64,000 bases of DNA. Source: Ktedonobacter sp. SOSP1-85 (GTDB taxonomy: Bacteria; Chloroflexota; Ktedonobacteria; Ktedonobacterales; Ktedonobacteraceae). Each line of letters starts with the position of its first letter. Within the stretch, counting starts at the first letter, position 1. A program made the translations under genes and the position numbers. Below the pieces are notes generated by a model. It was not told the origin of the DNA. It searched no databases and saw only the letters and a program-made list of their open reading frames with translations. Below are positions 34,435-43,274 of this stretch, one piece after another. The stretch lies in the NCBI RefSeq assembly GCF_016587415.1, contig NZ_BNJI01000001.1, positions 4,255,501 through 4,319,500 of the forward strand. The letters are read 5' to 3'.

Positions 34435-36258
34435 TTATGCCAGGTTCTTGAGGGCCTTATCGACTACCTGCCATAGTTGGCGATGCATTGCGACGTTACT
34501 TGCACGCTCGGTGCGTATCTCTACAACATGTAATCCGCCCTGGTCTATACCTGCCGTGACTGCCTGGCGGAAGACGTTCCAATCCTCTGCGAGGGAGTAA
34601 CGCCCTCCATACATCCCAATCACGGGCGCGAAATCCAGCCCGGTCGGAGTGCCAAAGAGTTCCTCAAAATGTGCCGGTTGCGCGGCCTGGGGCAGGAATG
34701 AGAAGATGCCGCCCCCGTCATTATTTACCAGCACAATCGTCAAATTAAGCTTATGCAGGCGTGCCGCTAGAAGCCCATTGAGATCATGGAAGAACGACAG
34801 GTCGCCAATCACCAGCACTGTCGGCACTGGCTGCTCCTGCACCGCGTTGGCGGCACTGGTTCCTAACGCGCTTGAGATCACGCCATCGATACCGTTGGCT
34901 CCTCGGTTGGCAAGGACGCGTATAGGGCGTGGCTGGCACCAGAAGAAGGTATCCAGATCGCGCACAGGCATGCTATTGCCTACAAAAAGTGTTGCCTCTG
35001 TGGGTAGCAGTTCCGCTAGCTCAGTGAAGACTCGCCCCTCGAAGGGTTCGGCGAAATCCTGAATCGCGGTATGTAATGCCTGACGTGTTAGCTGGTCGGC
35101 CTGTTGCCACGCTGCGAGCCAGGAAGAGCTTTCTGGTGCCTCTGTATCGATTAGCGTAGCCAGGAGATCCCGACAGAACGCAGCGGGCTCGGTGTGAAGC
35201 ATCATGCTGCTCAGGTGGGTTGGGTCCTGCCAGTCTCCCTGTCCATCAATCACGATCTGCTGGCAGCTGGGATAGTGTTGTAGGTAGAGCAAGAATGGTT
35301 TTGCCACCGGCATAGGGCCAAAGCGCAACACCACCTCAGGCTCGTAGCGTTCAGCAAAGGTGTTGAGCCGCAGGAAGGCATCATAGCTGGAGAGCACTAA
35401 CTGCTGATCGATAGGCGCACAGCGTAGCTGCGAGAGAGGATCAGCCAGAATAGGATAGCCCAGTTTTTGTGCCAGTGGGATGAGCGAGCTCGCCAGGGTA
35501 GGATCGGTGCCTGGGCCAACCACAATCAGGCCGCGAGGCTGCTGCTGAAGGCGCGCGGCCAGCATAGAGAGCGTGACCTCTGGCAAGCGTCCTAATGGAG
35601 CTTCATGGACCGCTGTATATGGCAGTGCGTTATCGCGCCCCTGCCAGGCGGTGGTCAGGCGTTCTTCTGGTGGTGGGAGCGGTGCTCCAGGCTGTGGGTC
35701 CTGTGTGAGTGGCTCGCGGAAGGGCATATTCAGGTGAACAGGACCGGCAGGCGTGGCGTGTGTCAGAGCGCTCACTCGATGTGCGAGCGCGCGAATGTAA
35801 CGGAGAGCTGGCTGGCTCGCCTCTGGCAGCGCGACATCCATAAACCACTTTGTATGTGTGCCAAAGAGGCGATTCTGATCAATGGCCTGGGGGGCGCCGC
35901 TCTCTCGTAGCTCATGTGGGCGGTCGGCGGTCAGGACCAGGAGCGGAACATGGGTCAGGTGGGCCTCAACCACGGCAGGAAAGAAGTTTGCCGCGGCTGT
36001 ACCGGAGGTGCAGAAGAGCGCCACCGTCTCCCCCAGCGCTTTGGCCAGGCCGAGAGCAAAGAAGGCCGCGGAACGCTCATCGACGTGAAGCCAGGCGCGT
36101 ATGTGAGGTGATTGAGCAAAGCTATATGCCAGGGGTGTAGAGCGCGAACCAGGACAATAGACCACGTGGTGAACGCCTGCTCGTGCCAGCTCCTCAACGA
36201 AGGCGCCGACATAGGCATAGGTTGCGTTCTGTGGACGGAGATGTTCTTGTGACTGCAT
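34435..36258 (-). CDS. menD: SEPHCHC synthase (MenD)
   Basis: 607 residues, a ThDP-dependent enzyme. The N-terminal PYR domain has 'VYCPGSRSTPLAYSFAQSP' and the catalytic-Glu region 'DERSAAFFALGLAKA' (near 60). The C-terminal PP domain has 'ILANRGANGIDG', 'VIGDLSFFHDLNGL' and 'VNNDGGGIFSFLPQA' for ThDP-Mg binding. It condenses isochorismate with 2-oxoglutarate. It follows menF with a 59-bp gap. The start has a GGAGG box, but about 17 nt away, so the exact start is less certain. Confidence 0.96.
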   Translation of the reverse strand: MQSQEHLRPQNATYAYVGAFVEELARAGVHHVVYCPGSRSTPLAYSFAQSPHIRAWLHVDERSAAFFALGLAKALGETVALFCTSGTAAANFFPAVVEAHLTHVPLLVLTADRPHELRESGAPQAIDQNRLFGTHTKWFMDVALPEASQPALRYIRALAHRVSALTHATPAGPVHLNMPFREPLTQDPQPGAPLPPPEERLTTAWQGRDNALPYTAVHEAPLGRLPEVTLSMLAARLQQQPRGLIVVGPGTDPTLASSLIPLAQKLGYPILADPLSQLRCAPIDQQLVLSSYDAFLRLNTFAERYEPEVVLRFGPMPVAKPFLLYLQHYPSCQQIVIDGQGDWQDPTHLSSMMLHTEPAAFCRDLLATLIDTEAPESSSWLAAWQQADQLTRQALHTAIQDFAEPFEGRVFTELAELLPTEATLFVGNSMPVRDLDTFFWCQPRPIRVLANRGANGIDGVISSALGTSAANAVQEQPVPTVLVIGDLSFFHDLNGLLAARLHKLNLTIVLVNNDGGGIFSFLPQAAQPAHFEELFGTPTGLDFAPVIGMYGGRYSLAEDWNVFRQAVTAGIDQGGLHVVEIRTERASNVAMHRQLWQVVDKALKNLA

Positions 36259-36317
36259 AAGATTGACTACGTTTTCCTCCCTACTGCGTCAGCTTGACTA
36301 TTTTAATAGAGACTTGC

Positions 36318-37817
36318 TTACTCTTCATCTCCCAGGCTGCGTAACATCACTGGCAACTTCCAATTGGTTTCAGTATACTCCGCTTCGGGATCAGAGCTAG
36401 CGACTATCCCATTCCCTGCGAAAAGAGTCGCTTTGGCGCCTGTAAGCAGGGCTGAGCGTAAGGCGACCGCGAACTCTCCGTTGCCCCTGGTATCGATCCA
36501 GCCCAGGGGAGACGCGTACCATCCTCGATCAAGCTCTTCATGGTCTCGTATCTCTTTGAGCGCGATTTCGCGTGGTAAGCCACCAACAGCTGGCGTAGGA
36601 TGCAGGCGCGCGACCGCTTCCAGCAGGTTATGACCGGGCTTGAGTCGCCCCTCAATCGAGGTCTCCAGGTGTTGGATATTCTTGAGTTTACGCACATGGG
36701 GTTGTTCCCCAATCTCGATCTGGTTGCACAGCTCACTCAAGGACTCACGAATGAGATCAATCACAAACTGGTGCTCCTGGCGAGTCTTGTTTCCGTAGAG
36801 CTGTTGCTGACTGATATACTCATCCTCTGCAAGCGTATGTCCGCGGGGAGCCGAACCTGCCAGGGCCATGGTTCGCATCCTGCCCTCTTGTGCACTTACC
36901 AGGCGTTCTGGAGTTGCCCCTACAAAGTAGTGCTTCCCACGCTGTAAAGCGAAGACGAAGGTGTCAGGATAGCTCTGGCGCAGGCGATACAGCGTAGTTT
37001 CAACATCGAAAACCCCCTCTGGATGAAGCACCTCGACCGCGCGAGCCAGGACAATCTTCTGGTAGGCTCCCTGACGCATCTGCTCTACAGCCTGAGCGAC
37101 AATCGAGATCCACTGCTGAGCGGGCAGCACTTCATGTTTGGGCATGGACGTGGTCTGGGTGCTGAGTTCTTGCAAACGCTGGAATGGGAAGTGTTCAACG
37201 ATGGCGCTTAAGCGTTGCAGCAGGGCCAGTGTTTCTGTGACCTGTTGCTCCAGGTCATCTTCGGTCATCTGCGGACGGATACAGGCATGGATAGAGAGCG
37301 AGGCCTGGTCGTCATCGAGACGATACAGTAGTTGGGGCAGGGTAAGTAGGCCAGCGGGAAAGCCCTGCCAGAGTTGTGTGCCCGGACGCTGTGGATCGAA
37401 GGCAAAGCCACCAAAGAGAGCTGGAGCCGGGACGCGCTTCATAGGAACTGTAGTGGCGACCAGGCAGGTATCCTGAAAGGTGCTCAAGGCCCGCGCCGCC
37501 ACATCAAAGCGGTCAGCGTCGTCGGCTGCAATGGTCAGGACGGCTCCGACGCCGACTAATGCCTCATTGCTAGCTGGTTTCTCCCAGAAAAAACGCTCGC
37601 CCAACTCAAGGACTTGAAGGGCACTAAAGATGTGTAAGGCATCGCGCGACTCGACAGGAAGCGTAAGGGCCGTAAAGATATTTTGCTGCTGCTGTTGGGC
37701 GCGTGTTGCCGCTTGTTGCAAGAGGGTAAGAAGCTGTGTTCGCTCGCAAGCAAGCACCCAGGAGGGGCGTGTGCTATGAATATGTGATGTTGCTCTATCT
37801 GTAAAGACAGTCTCCAT
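36318..37817 (-). CDS. menF: Isochorismate synthase
   Basis: 499 residues, chorismate-utilising fold. The C-terminal catalytic half has 'QGAYQKIVLARAVEV', 'ALQRGKHYFVGATPERLVS', 'LAGSAPRGHTLAEDE', 'PTPAVGGLPREIAL' and 'DRGWYASPLGWID', all family signatures with Mg-binding Glu residues. It converts chorismate to isochorismate. As the first gene of the men operon (GGAG box 9 nt before the ATG), it channels to MenD. EntC-type siderophore use is unlikely in this context. Confidence 0.95.
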   Translation of the reverse strand: METVFTDRATSHIHSTRPSWVLACERTQLLTLLQQAATRAQQQQQNIFTALTLPVESRDALHIFSALQVLELGERFFWEKPASNEALVGVGAVLTIAADDADRFDVAARALSTFQDTCLVATTVPMKRVPAPALFGGFAFDPQRPGTQLWQGFPAGLLTLPQLLYRLDDDQASLSIHACIRPQMTEDDLEQQVTETLALLQRLSAIVEHFPFQRLQELSTQTTSMPKHEVLPAQQWISIVAQAVEQMRQGAYQKIVLARAVEVLHPEGVFDVETTLYRLRQSYPDTFVFALQRGKHYFVGATPERLVSAQEGRMRTMALAGSAPRGHTLAEDEYISQQQLYGNKTRQEHQFVIDLIRESLSELCNQIEIGEQPHVRKLKNIQHLETSIEGRLKPGHNLLEAVARLHPTPAVGGLPREIALKEIRDHEELDRGWYASPLGWIDTRGNGEFAVALRSALLTGAKATLFAGNGIVASSDPEAEYTETNWKLPVMLRSLGDEE

Positions 37818-38619
37818 AGTCTAAGTCTCCAACGTGGCATCGTTCTCTGTTGATAGTTGCCCTTGTGATCAGGGAAGCACGCTAGCCGCTATGCATACTA
37901 CACAGCATATACAATAGATGTGCTTATAGTCATATTTGAGCGTGTATGTGTATGCCAATATAGTGTCTTTTTTTGAGCAGAGAAGGCAGGATGAATACGC
38001 GCAAGCAGAGCATAGTGCCATAAAGATGGGTTGTGAGAAGCTCACACAGCCCATCGCGTGATACCTGTGGCATTCGTGCTCAATAAGGCATGCATGGGTT
38101 AATCTCGATAATCTCGATAATCTCGATAATCCCTAATATATTATTCGACTCACATGTAGCCACCAATAGAGCAGGTAGCTATGCAAGTGGAAAAAAACGA
38201 AGCCAGTAGTCCTGTAGCAGGACCAGAAAATGGCCAGTAGGGCTGTTTGGTGGCGACGGCGCTCTGAAGGAGTTAGCAGCCAGAAAGCAATACCCGTAGT
38301 ATTATAGCACGCCCGGAGAGATGCGACCAATGGAGTCCCAAGGGCTTCCAGAGCAGCTTCACCGAACTTACACACAGGGTAAGTTATTTTTCAGATTTTG
38401 GATTGGTGTAGTGTAGATTGATTTTCTGTTGCTTGTGTAAATTGTTGCACCTATAATAGGATAATAGTAATTTTTAATGCCTAAAGGATTGTAATATAAG
38501 ACACAACATTGTATACATTGAAATATACGAGAAAAAAGCCAGCATGTAGAAACGATGGGTGGAGGAATAAGTGGGCTGGTGGCTGGCAGTGTTGGAAGTT
38601 GAGGTTGAGGAGAGAAGTG
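37818..38619. other. Intergenic region with a short tandem repeat
   Basis: 800 bp between the divergent menF and permease genes. It holds the 9-bp tandem repeat at 38100 and no frame with family support. An 80-codon minus frame (38133-38375) has two similar hydrophobic segments but no clear ribosome-binding site, so it is not called. Confidence 0.5.
38100..38135. repeat. 9-bp tandem repeat (TAATCTCGA x3 plus a variant)
   Basis: Three exact copies of TAATCTCGA (38100-38126) followed by TAATCCCTA (38127-38135). It could be a slippage-prone tract or protein-binding array upstream of menF or the permease gene; it is not within a called gene. Confidence 0.85.
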
Positions 38620-40155
38620 ATGCAGGCCTCAAAAAACGTTGAAGTAGTTCAAGGGAGAGCAGCGCGCGAGGTAGAGGCGAGAGGCCAGGGAGCGTTGCCT
38701 TCCGAGCAATATGTCCCCAAAATTATGCCCTCTGTCGTTGGTGGGCGGGACCTGTTGGCATGTTATATTGTGGCCATGTTTCTCATTACAAACGCGGTTT
38801 TGCAAGCCTCGGGTGGCGTAGTGGCGCTGACCTATACTGTACTGGGTGCGGTGGCTTTTTTTCTTCCCTGCGTGCTTGCGACCGCGCAGCTAGGCATAGC
38901 CTATCCCCATGAAGGTTCCCTCTATAACTGGACATATCACGCTTTAGGCCGCTTCTGGAGTTTCTTTGTCGGACTATGCTACTGGCTCAGTGGTGTACTG
39001 GCTCCAGTGACAGCCGCCAATGCCTTTGTCACCATCCTGGCAGGCTTAAATAAAAACTGGCTTACAGAGCCCTGGCAGCAGGGATGTGTGATGATTGGCT
39101 TGCTGCTGGTAGGTTCCTTCTTATGTACCAGGCGTTTGCGTATCGCCCTCAACATGATCAATATTTCGGCCCTGGCTCTCTTGCTGGCGGTGCTAGGTAT
39201 TGTCATTGCGGCCGCTTTATGGCTATGGAGTGGGCACCCTTTGCAGAAAGACCTGGTAGATGGAGCCTCCTGGCGTATTACCCCCGATAACTTCTCGCTC
39301 TTTAGTGTGGTCACTCTGAGCTTTATCGGCGCGAGTGGACCTTTGAATATGGCGGGTGAATTGAGGAGTGAAGCAGGGAGGGCAAAGCGACGTATGGTAC
39401 TGGCCCACCTCTTTGGTGGAACTCCCATTGTGTTTGCCTGTTACTTTCTGGTTCCCTTTGCCATTTTGATTGTGCTCGGGCGCGCTGTCTTGCAGGAGGC
39501 AGTACCGTCATTTGCGGGTATTCATGTCATGGATGCGGTCTTTGGCTCGTGGGCTGGAAGTGTCGTCGCAAGTATCACCTTGCTCTCTTGCCTGGCAACA
39601 ATTGTCTTTTATATCGGAGCTTCGGCGCGCTTACTCTTTGTGGCTGGTGCGGACCGCTTTCTTCCCCGGCAAATGGTCTACCTTAATCGGCATCGACAGC
39701 CAGTGATTGCGATACGTTTCCATACAGCCGCGGCCGTGCTTGTAGTAGTTGTTGTGTTTATGGTCTTGCCATATGTGGTAAAGCTGGGGACAACAACCAT
39801 GCTGGTCCCCCGTATCTATGCCATACTTTCGGCGGTACTGACGATCATCTGGACCATTGCGACGGCGTTCTACTTTATAAATCTCTTCAGCCTCTTCCTG
39901 GGGAAGAGGCGGCACGCACAAGGGCAGCAGAAAATCTTGCCTCGCCCCGTGCTCTTACTAATTAGTGTCGTTGGGCTGCTTACCTGCCTGGCGACGATTG
40001 TGAGCACCTTTGCCTATCCCTGGTCACCTCTGATCCGGGGTGATATCTGGATTGTCTCGGTTGGTGGAATCACAGCCGTATGCCTGGTGATTGCCATCAA
40101 TATTAGTATGATCGCGCACAGCGAAGCCAGGTGGGAATTATTGCGTGATAGCTAG
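38620..40155 (+). CDS. APC-family amino-acid permease
   Basis: 511 residues from ATG 38620 with GAGGAG upstream; the open frame begins at 38509. About 12 membrane helices and the APC superfamily pattern 'AYPHEGSLYNWTYHALG' (helix 2-3) and 'GASGPLNMAGELRSEAG' (helix 6 region) are visible. It is a secondary transporter for an amino acid or related amine; the substrate is unknown. It stands alone, convergent with the DNA polymerase gene, with only 8 bp between stop codons. Confidence 0.87.
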   Translation: MQASKNVEVVQGRAAREVEARGQGALPSEQYVPKIMPSVVGGRDLLACYIVAMFLITNAVLQASGGVVALTYTVLGAVAFFLPCVLATAQLGIAYPHEGSLYNWTYHALGRFWSFFVGLCYWLSGVLAPVTAANAFVTILAGLNKNWLTEPWQQGCVMIGLLLVGSFLCTRRLRIALNMINISALALLLAVLGIVIAAALWLWSGHPLQKDLVDGASWRITPDNFSLFSVVTLSFIGASGPLNMAGELRSEAGRAKRRMVLAHLFGGTPIVFACYFLVPFAILIVLGRAVLQEAVPSFAGIHVMDAVFGSWAGSVVASITLLSCLATIVFYIGASARLLFVAGADRFLPRQMVYLNRHRQPVIAIRFHTAAAVLVVVVVFMVLPYVVKLGTTTMLVPRIYAILSAVLTIIWTIATAFYFINLFSLFLGKRRHAQGQQKILPRPVLLLISVVGLLTCLATIVSTFAYPWSPLIRGDIWIVSVGGITAVCLVIAINISMIAHSEARWELLRDS

Positions 40156-40163
40156 CCGGGCCG

Positions 40164-42707
40164 TTAGAGATTGATGCTGGTTGTCTCACGCTCCAGACGG
40201 GGGCGAATTTCCTCGATTGGGCGCTCATAGAGATCGAAGAGGCCGGGCTGGTTGAGGCTGAAAAGTTGCTCAAAATCTTCGGGTGCGAAGGCTTTACGCA
40301 GGCGCGCGGCGTAGGAGGTGACCAGCATTTGCACATAATGCTCTACATCGTAATCCTGGCGCACCCGTTGTTTGGGGGAAGACTGCTTCTCCGAGGCCTG
40401 GTGTTGTCGCCAGTGTTGCGGTGTGGTATTCTCCTCGGCTGCCTCCTCTGGAAGCCAGATGTAGCGTCGCTGTCCTCGCCCCTTGTAGAAGCGCACACGC
40501 TCTCCTGGTAGCCACTCGTTGCGGCCAGCATTTAAGAGTGCTTCGTAAGCTGGCTCCTGATGTGAATTGCGGGATGTTTGATAGGTCGCGGGACTCTTGC
40601 TCAGGCGCACGCGGGTTGCCACATCAACGGCGGAGAACTGACGATTGCGCAGGGCATTGACGGTTTCAAGGAAGGCCTGGCGCACGCCAGGAATATCGCC
40701 CATAAGCGTACAGCTCAGGGCTTTACGTAGGAAACGCTCACCAAAGGGTTCTGAGCGGCTCGAACGCAGCGCTACGCCACGCACGATGAGCTTGCCATCA
40801 TAGGTCAGGAGGGCATAGTTTTTGACCTCGTGGCTGAGCATGGCACGGTAGCGCCCCTCATATTCCAGGCGGATGCCCGCGGGTAGCTCGGCTCCGATTT
40901 CAGCCACGAGGGCGCGTTCTTTGTCGTCCGTCCAGGTCTGAGGGACCGCGAAATAGACGCCATCGGTATCGGCTTCGATGGGTAGGAGTCCGCGCGTCTC
41001 CAATGCGCGCAGCACCTGCGAGAGGATTGCGCGCCCACGGCTGGTGACCTCATTGGCGGCCTGCGGATCGGCGAAGAGCGCCATCTGTCCAGCTCCCATA
41101 TAGCCATAGGCGGCGTTGATCAGAATCTTCATCGCGGCCTGCGTGGCGTTATGGTGGTTCCCCTCAATAGAGGTGGGGTCGGCGAGGCGTGCGGCCTCCT
41201 TGTGGGCCAGGCGCAGATCTGTGAGGCGCGCCAGGATTTTGAGCAAGGCTCCCAGGCGATCGCAGGCGGGACCAATCTGAAATGTACGCATGAGCGAAGG
41301 ATAAAGCGAGGCAACATCGGCCTTGACGATGTGTTCGGCGACTCCGCTGGCGAAGAGGTGAACGGCACCACCCGCGTGTGGCTCGACACCGGCGTTGTTC
41401 GTGGCATAATCAGCCTGGCAGGGAAGCGCGGTTCCGGCGCGCAGGTAGGCGCGCACGAGAATAGGTTCGAGGATGCCCATGGCGGGGCCTGCCGAGGCGA
41501 GCCGTTCATAGCGGCGTGGGGCCATGGCTGCCAGGGCAAAGGGGGCACCCAGGAGTCGGCGTGAGAGTCCATCCACTTCATCGACATCATCGAGGGCGTA
41601 ACGACGCACCTTCTCTGGCTGCTGGCGATAGGTATCATAGATCGCGCTTCCCTCGATATACACGCGTTGGGGCGAGGCAATGCCAAAGTAGCGCGCGATC
41701 TCTTTCAGGCTATAGCTGGGAATGTCGCGTACGACGAAGTCATGGCGGCGTACGGCATCAAGTGTATCAATCAACTCGCGCCCGGCCACGGTGTAGCGTG
41801 TGCGGTGGCGAGCCTCGGGACCCACGGCCAGCGTCTCTTCACGGCTCTCAAGTATTGCATGGTAGCCTGCTGGCCCCATGCGTCCTATAGCCAGGGGAAT
41901 CTCATGCACGAGTGCGCGGCGGCTGAGAAATGAGAGATCGAAGCCAAAGAGGTTATGATTTTCAATCACATCGGGGTCGCGCTCACGGATAATCTGGCAA
42001 AGCTCCTGAATTAGCTGGGGCTCGTCACCGACTTGCGGCGCCTCCAGGATCTTAGTAAAGCCACGGCTATCACGAATGGAGACGAGAAAGATGCGTCCCT
42101 GACGTGGATCGAGCGAGGTCGTCTCCAGGTCGAATTGCAGGCGGTGCAGGTCCTCGTAGTTCATGCCATGGAAATAGGTGCGCCCTGTGCTCATAAGGTA
42201 TTGCTCGACGGCCCCCACGCGGTAATAGGTATGCTCCAGGTCGGTTTCGGCAAGACTCTTGACCTGGTATTTGAGGCGATGGGACGCGCCAAAGAGGATC
42301 TCACGTTCTAGCAAACGCCCATCCGTGGACGAGAGGAGATAGCGGTAAGAGCCAGGTGGGCCATCAAGCTCACGGAACCAGATAGCATGCCGCGTCCTGG
42401 GAACACTTTCGTGTGGAAGCAGGCTTGAACCCAGGTGAGCCAGGTCCTCAAGGGTTGTGGCAAAGAGCCAGGGGCGGAAGCGGTCAGGAAGACAAACAAC
42501 TTGCTCACTCTCTTGCTCTCGTACGCGCCGCCAGATGAGAGCGCGCCCATCCCGATGCGCCCAGACAGAGACAATGCCCGGCATGGGGTCCCAACCAAAG
42601 AGATAGCTATCATCAGTTGTATGCTGATCCTGCATAGGAGATCGGGCGACTACTGTAGATTGCCGGGTTTCTGGGTTTGTGGATGACGCTGTTTCTCCTG
42701 TGGCCAT
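40164..42707 (-). CDS. Family B DNA polymerase (bacterial, exonuclease-proficient)
   Basis: 847 residues from ATG 42707 (GAGAGG box close upstream). ExoI 'FDLETTSLD' (near 192), ExoII 'NHNLFGFDLSF' and ExoIII 'YALDDVDEV' carry all acidic proofreading residues. Polymerase motifs are A 'DVASLYPSLM' (near 463), B 'INAAYGYMG' and C 'EADTDGVYF' (near 578, D-T-D intact). It is therefore a complete proofreading polymerase of the PolB type, related to archaeal and E. coli Pol II enzymes. A role in repair or translesion replication is a guess. No replication partners lie nearby. Confidence 0.92.
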   Translation of the reverse strand: MATGETASSTNPETRQSTVVARSPMQDQHTTDDSYLFGWDPMPGIVSVWAHRDGRALIWRRVREQESEQVVCLPDRFRPWLFATTLEDLAHLGSSLLPHESVPRTRHAIWFRELDGPPGSYRYLLSSTDGRLLEREILFGASHRLKYQVKSLAETDLEHTYYRVGAVEQYLMSTGRTYFHGMNYEDLHRLQFDLETTSLDPRQGRIFLVSIRDSRGFTKILEAPQVGDEPQLIQELCQIIRERDPDVIENHNLFGFDLSFLSRRALVHEIPLAIGRMGPAGYHAILESREETLAVGPEARHRTRYTVAGRELIDTLDAVRRHDFVVRDIPSYSLKEIARYFGIASPQRVYIEGSAIYDTYRQQPEKVRRYALDDVDEVDGLSRRLLGAPFALAAMAPRRYERLASAGPAMGILEPILVRAYLRAGTALPCQADYATNNAGVEPHAGGAVHLFASGVAEHIVKADVASLYPSLMRTFQIGPACDRLGALLKILARLTDLRLAHKEAARLADPTSIEGNHHNATQAAMKILINAAYGYMGAGQMALFADPQAANEVTSRGRAILSQVLRALETRGLLPIEADTDGVYFAVPQTWTDDKERALVAEIGAELPAGIRLEYEGRYRAMLSHEVKNYALLTYDGKLIVRGVALRSSRSEPFGERFLRKALSCTLMGDIPGVRQAFLETVNALRNRQFSAVDVATRVRLSKSPATYQTSRNSHQEPAYEALLNAGRNEWLPGERVRFYKGRGQRRYIWLPEEAAEENTTPQHWRQHQASEKQSSPKQRVRQDYDVEHYVQMLVTSYAARLRKAFAPEDFEQLFSLNQPGLFDLYERPIEEIRPRLERETTSINL

Positions 42708-42937
42708 AGCACCTCTCGGTTTGCATTGCGTGGTTGACAAAAGCAAGAACGCCTATTCTAGAAGCTATTATACCATACCCCCGTTCAGGCTGTAGAGGGC
42801 TTTTCTAGAGTAAGGGGCAGCTAAATGAACAGAGGATGTAGACAAAGCGGATGTTTGCGCGTTTACTCAATAGAGTGTTATATTTCTATTTTATTTGCTG
42901 TGTGTGTATGCCTGTTAAGAAGGTTAGTGAGAACACA

Positions 42938-43132
42938 ATGAAGTATTCGCCTCGCTCTGGCATGCTCGTTGTAAGCATGACATTTTTGTTGCTGGCGGTA
43001 GGTATTCTACTTATGTTTGCCGCGGCCAGCTCGCTCCCCTATACGGGGCGCCCATTACAATATTTTGAAACGCCAACGCCCGGCTCGACACCTGGCGTCA
43101 TTAATTGTTTGAGCCTCCGCTGTCATCACTAG
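42938..43132 (+). CDS. Small single-helix membrane protein with Thr/Pro tail
   Basis: 64 residues from ATG 42938 (the frame is open from 42851). One hydrophobic helix (about 10-31), then a Thr/Pro-rich outer tail ('FETPTPGSTPGV') and two Cys near the C-terminus. Function unknown. It is convergent with the STAND gene at 43275. A similar small gene sits in the same position beside the second STAND gene. Confidence 0.5.
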   Translation: MKYSPRSGMLVVSMTFLLLAVGILLMFAAASSLPYTGRPLQYFETPTPGSTPGVINCLSLRCHH

Positions 43133-43170
43133 CTTGCGTGGCGTCCTACAATTGAATTTACCCAACCTCT

Positions 43171-43269
43171 TGTAGGGTCCATGCTGGCATGGACTCCGAG
43201 ACCCACAGGCCGATACCCCTGCACAGGGAGGTCGCTTCGCTCGGAGTCCATGCCAGCATGGACCCTACA
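43171..43269. repeat. 30-bp perfect inverted repeat (dispersed hairpin family, copy 2)
   Basis: Arms 43171-43200 and 43240-43269 are exact reverse complements with a 39-nt loop. The outer 26 bp of each arm are identical to the arms of the repeat at 5154-5233, 38 kb away. It sits 6 nt from the STAND gene stop. Confidence 0.93.
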
Positions 43270-43274
43270 TTTGT

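Noticed and set aside
38133-38375. 80-codon minus frame upstream of the permease
   Set aside because: Two similar hydrophobic segments are curious, but start signals are missing and it overlaps repeat sequence.
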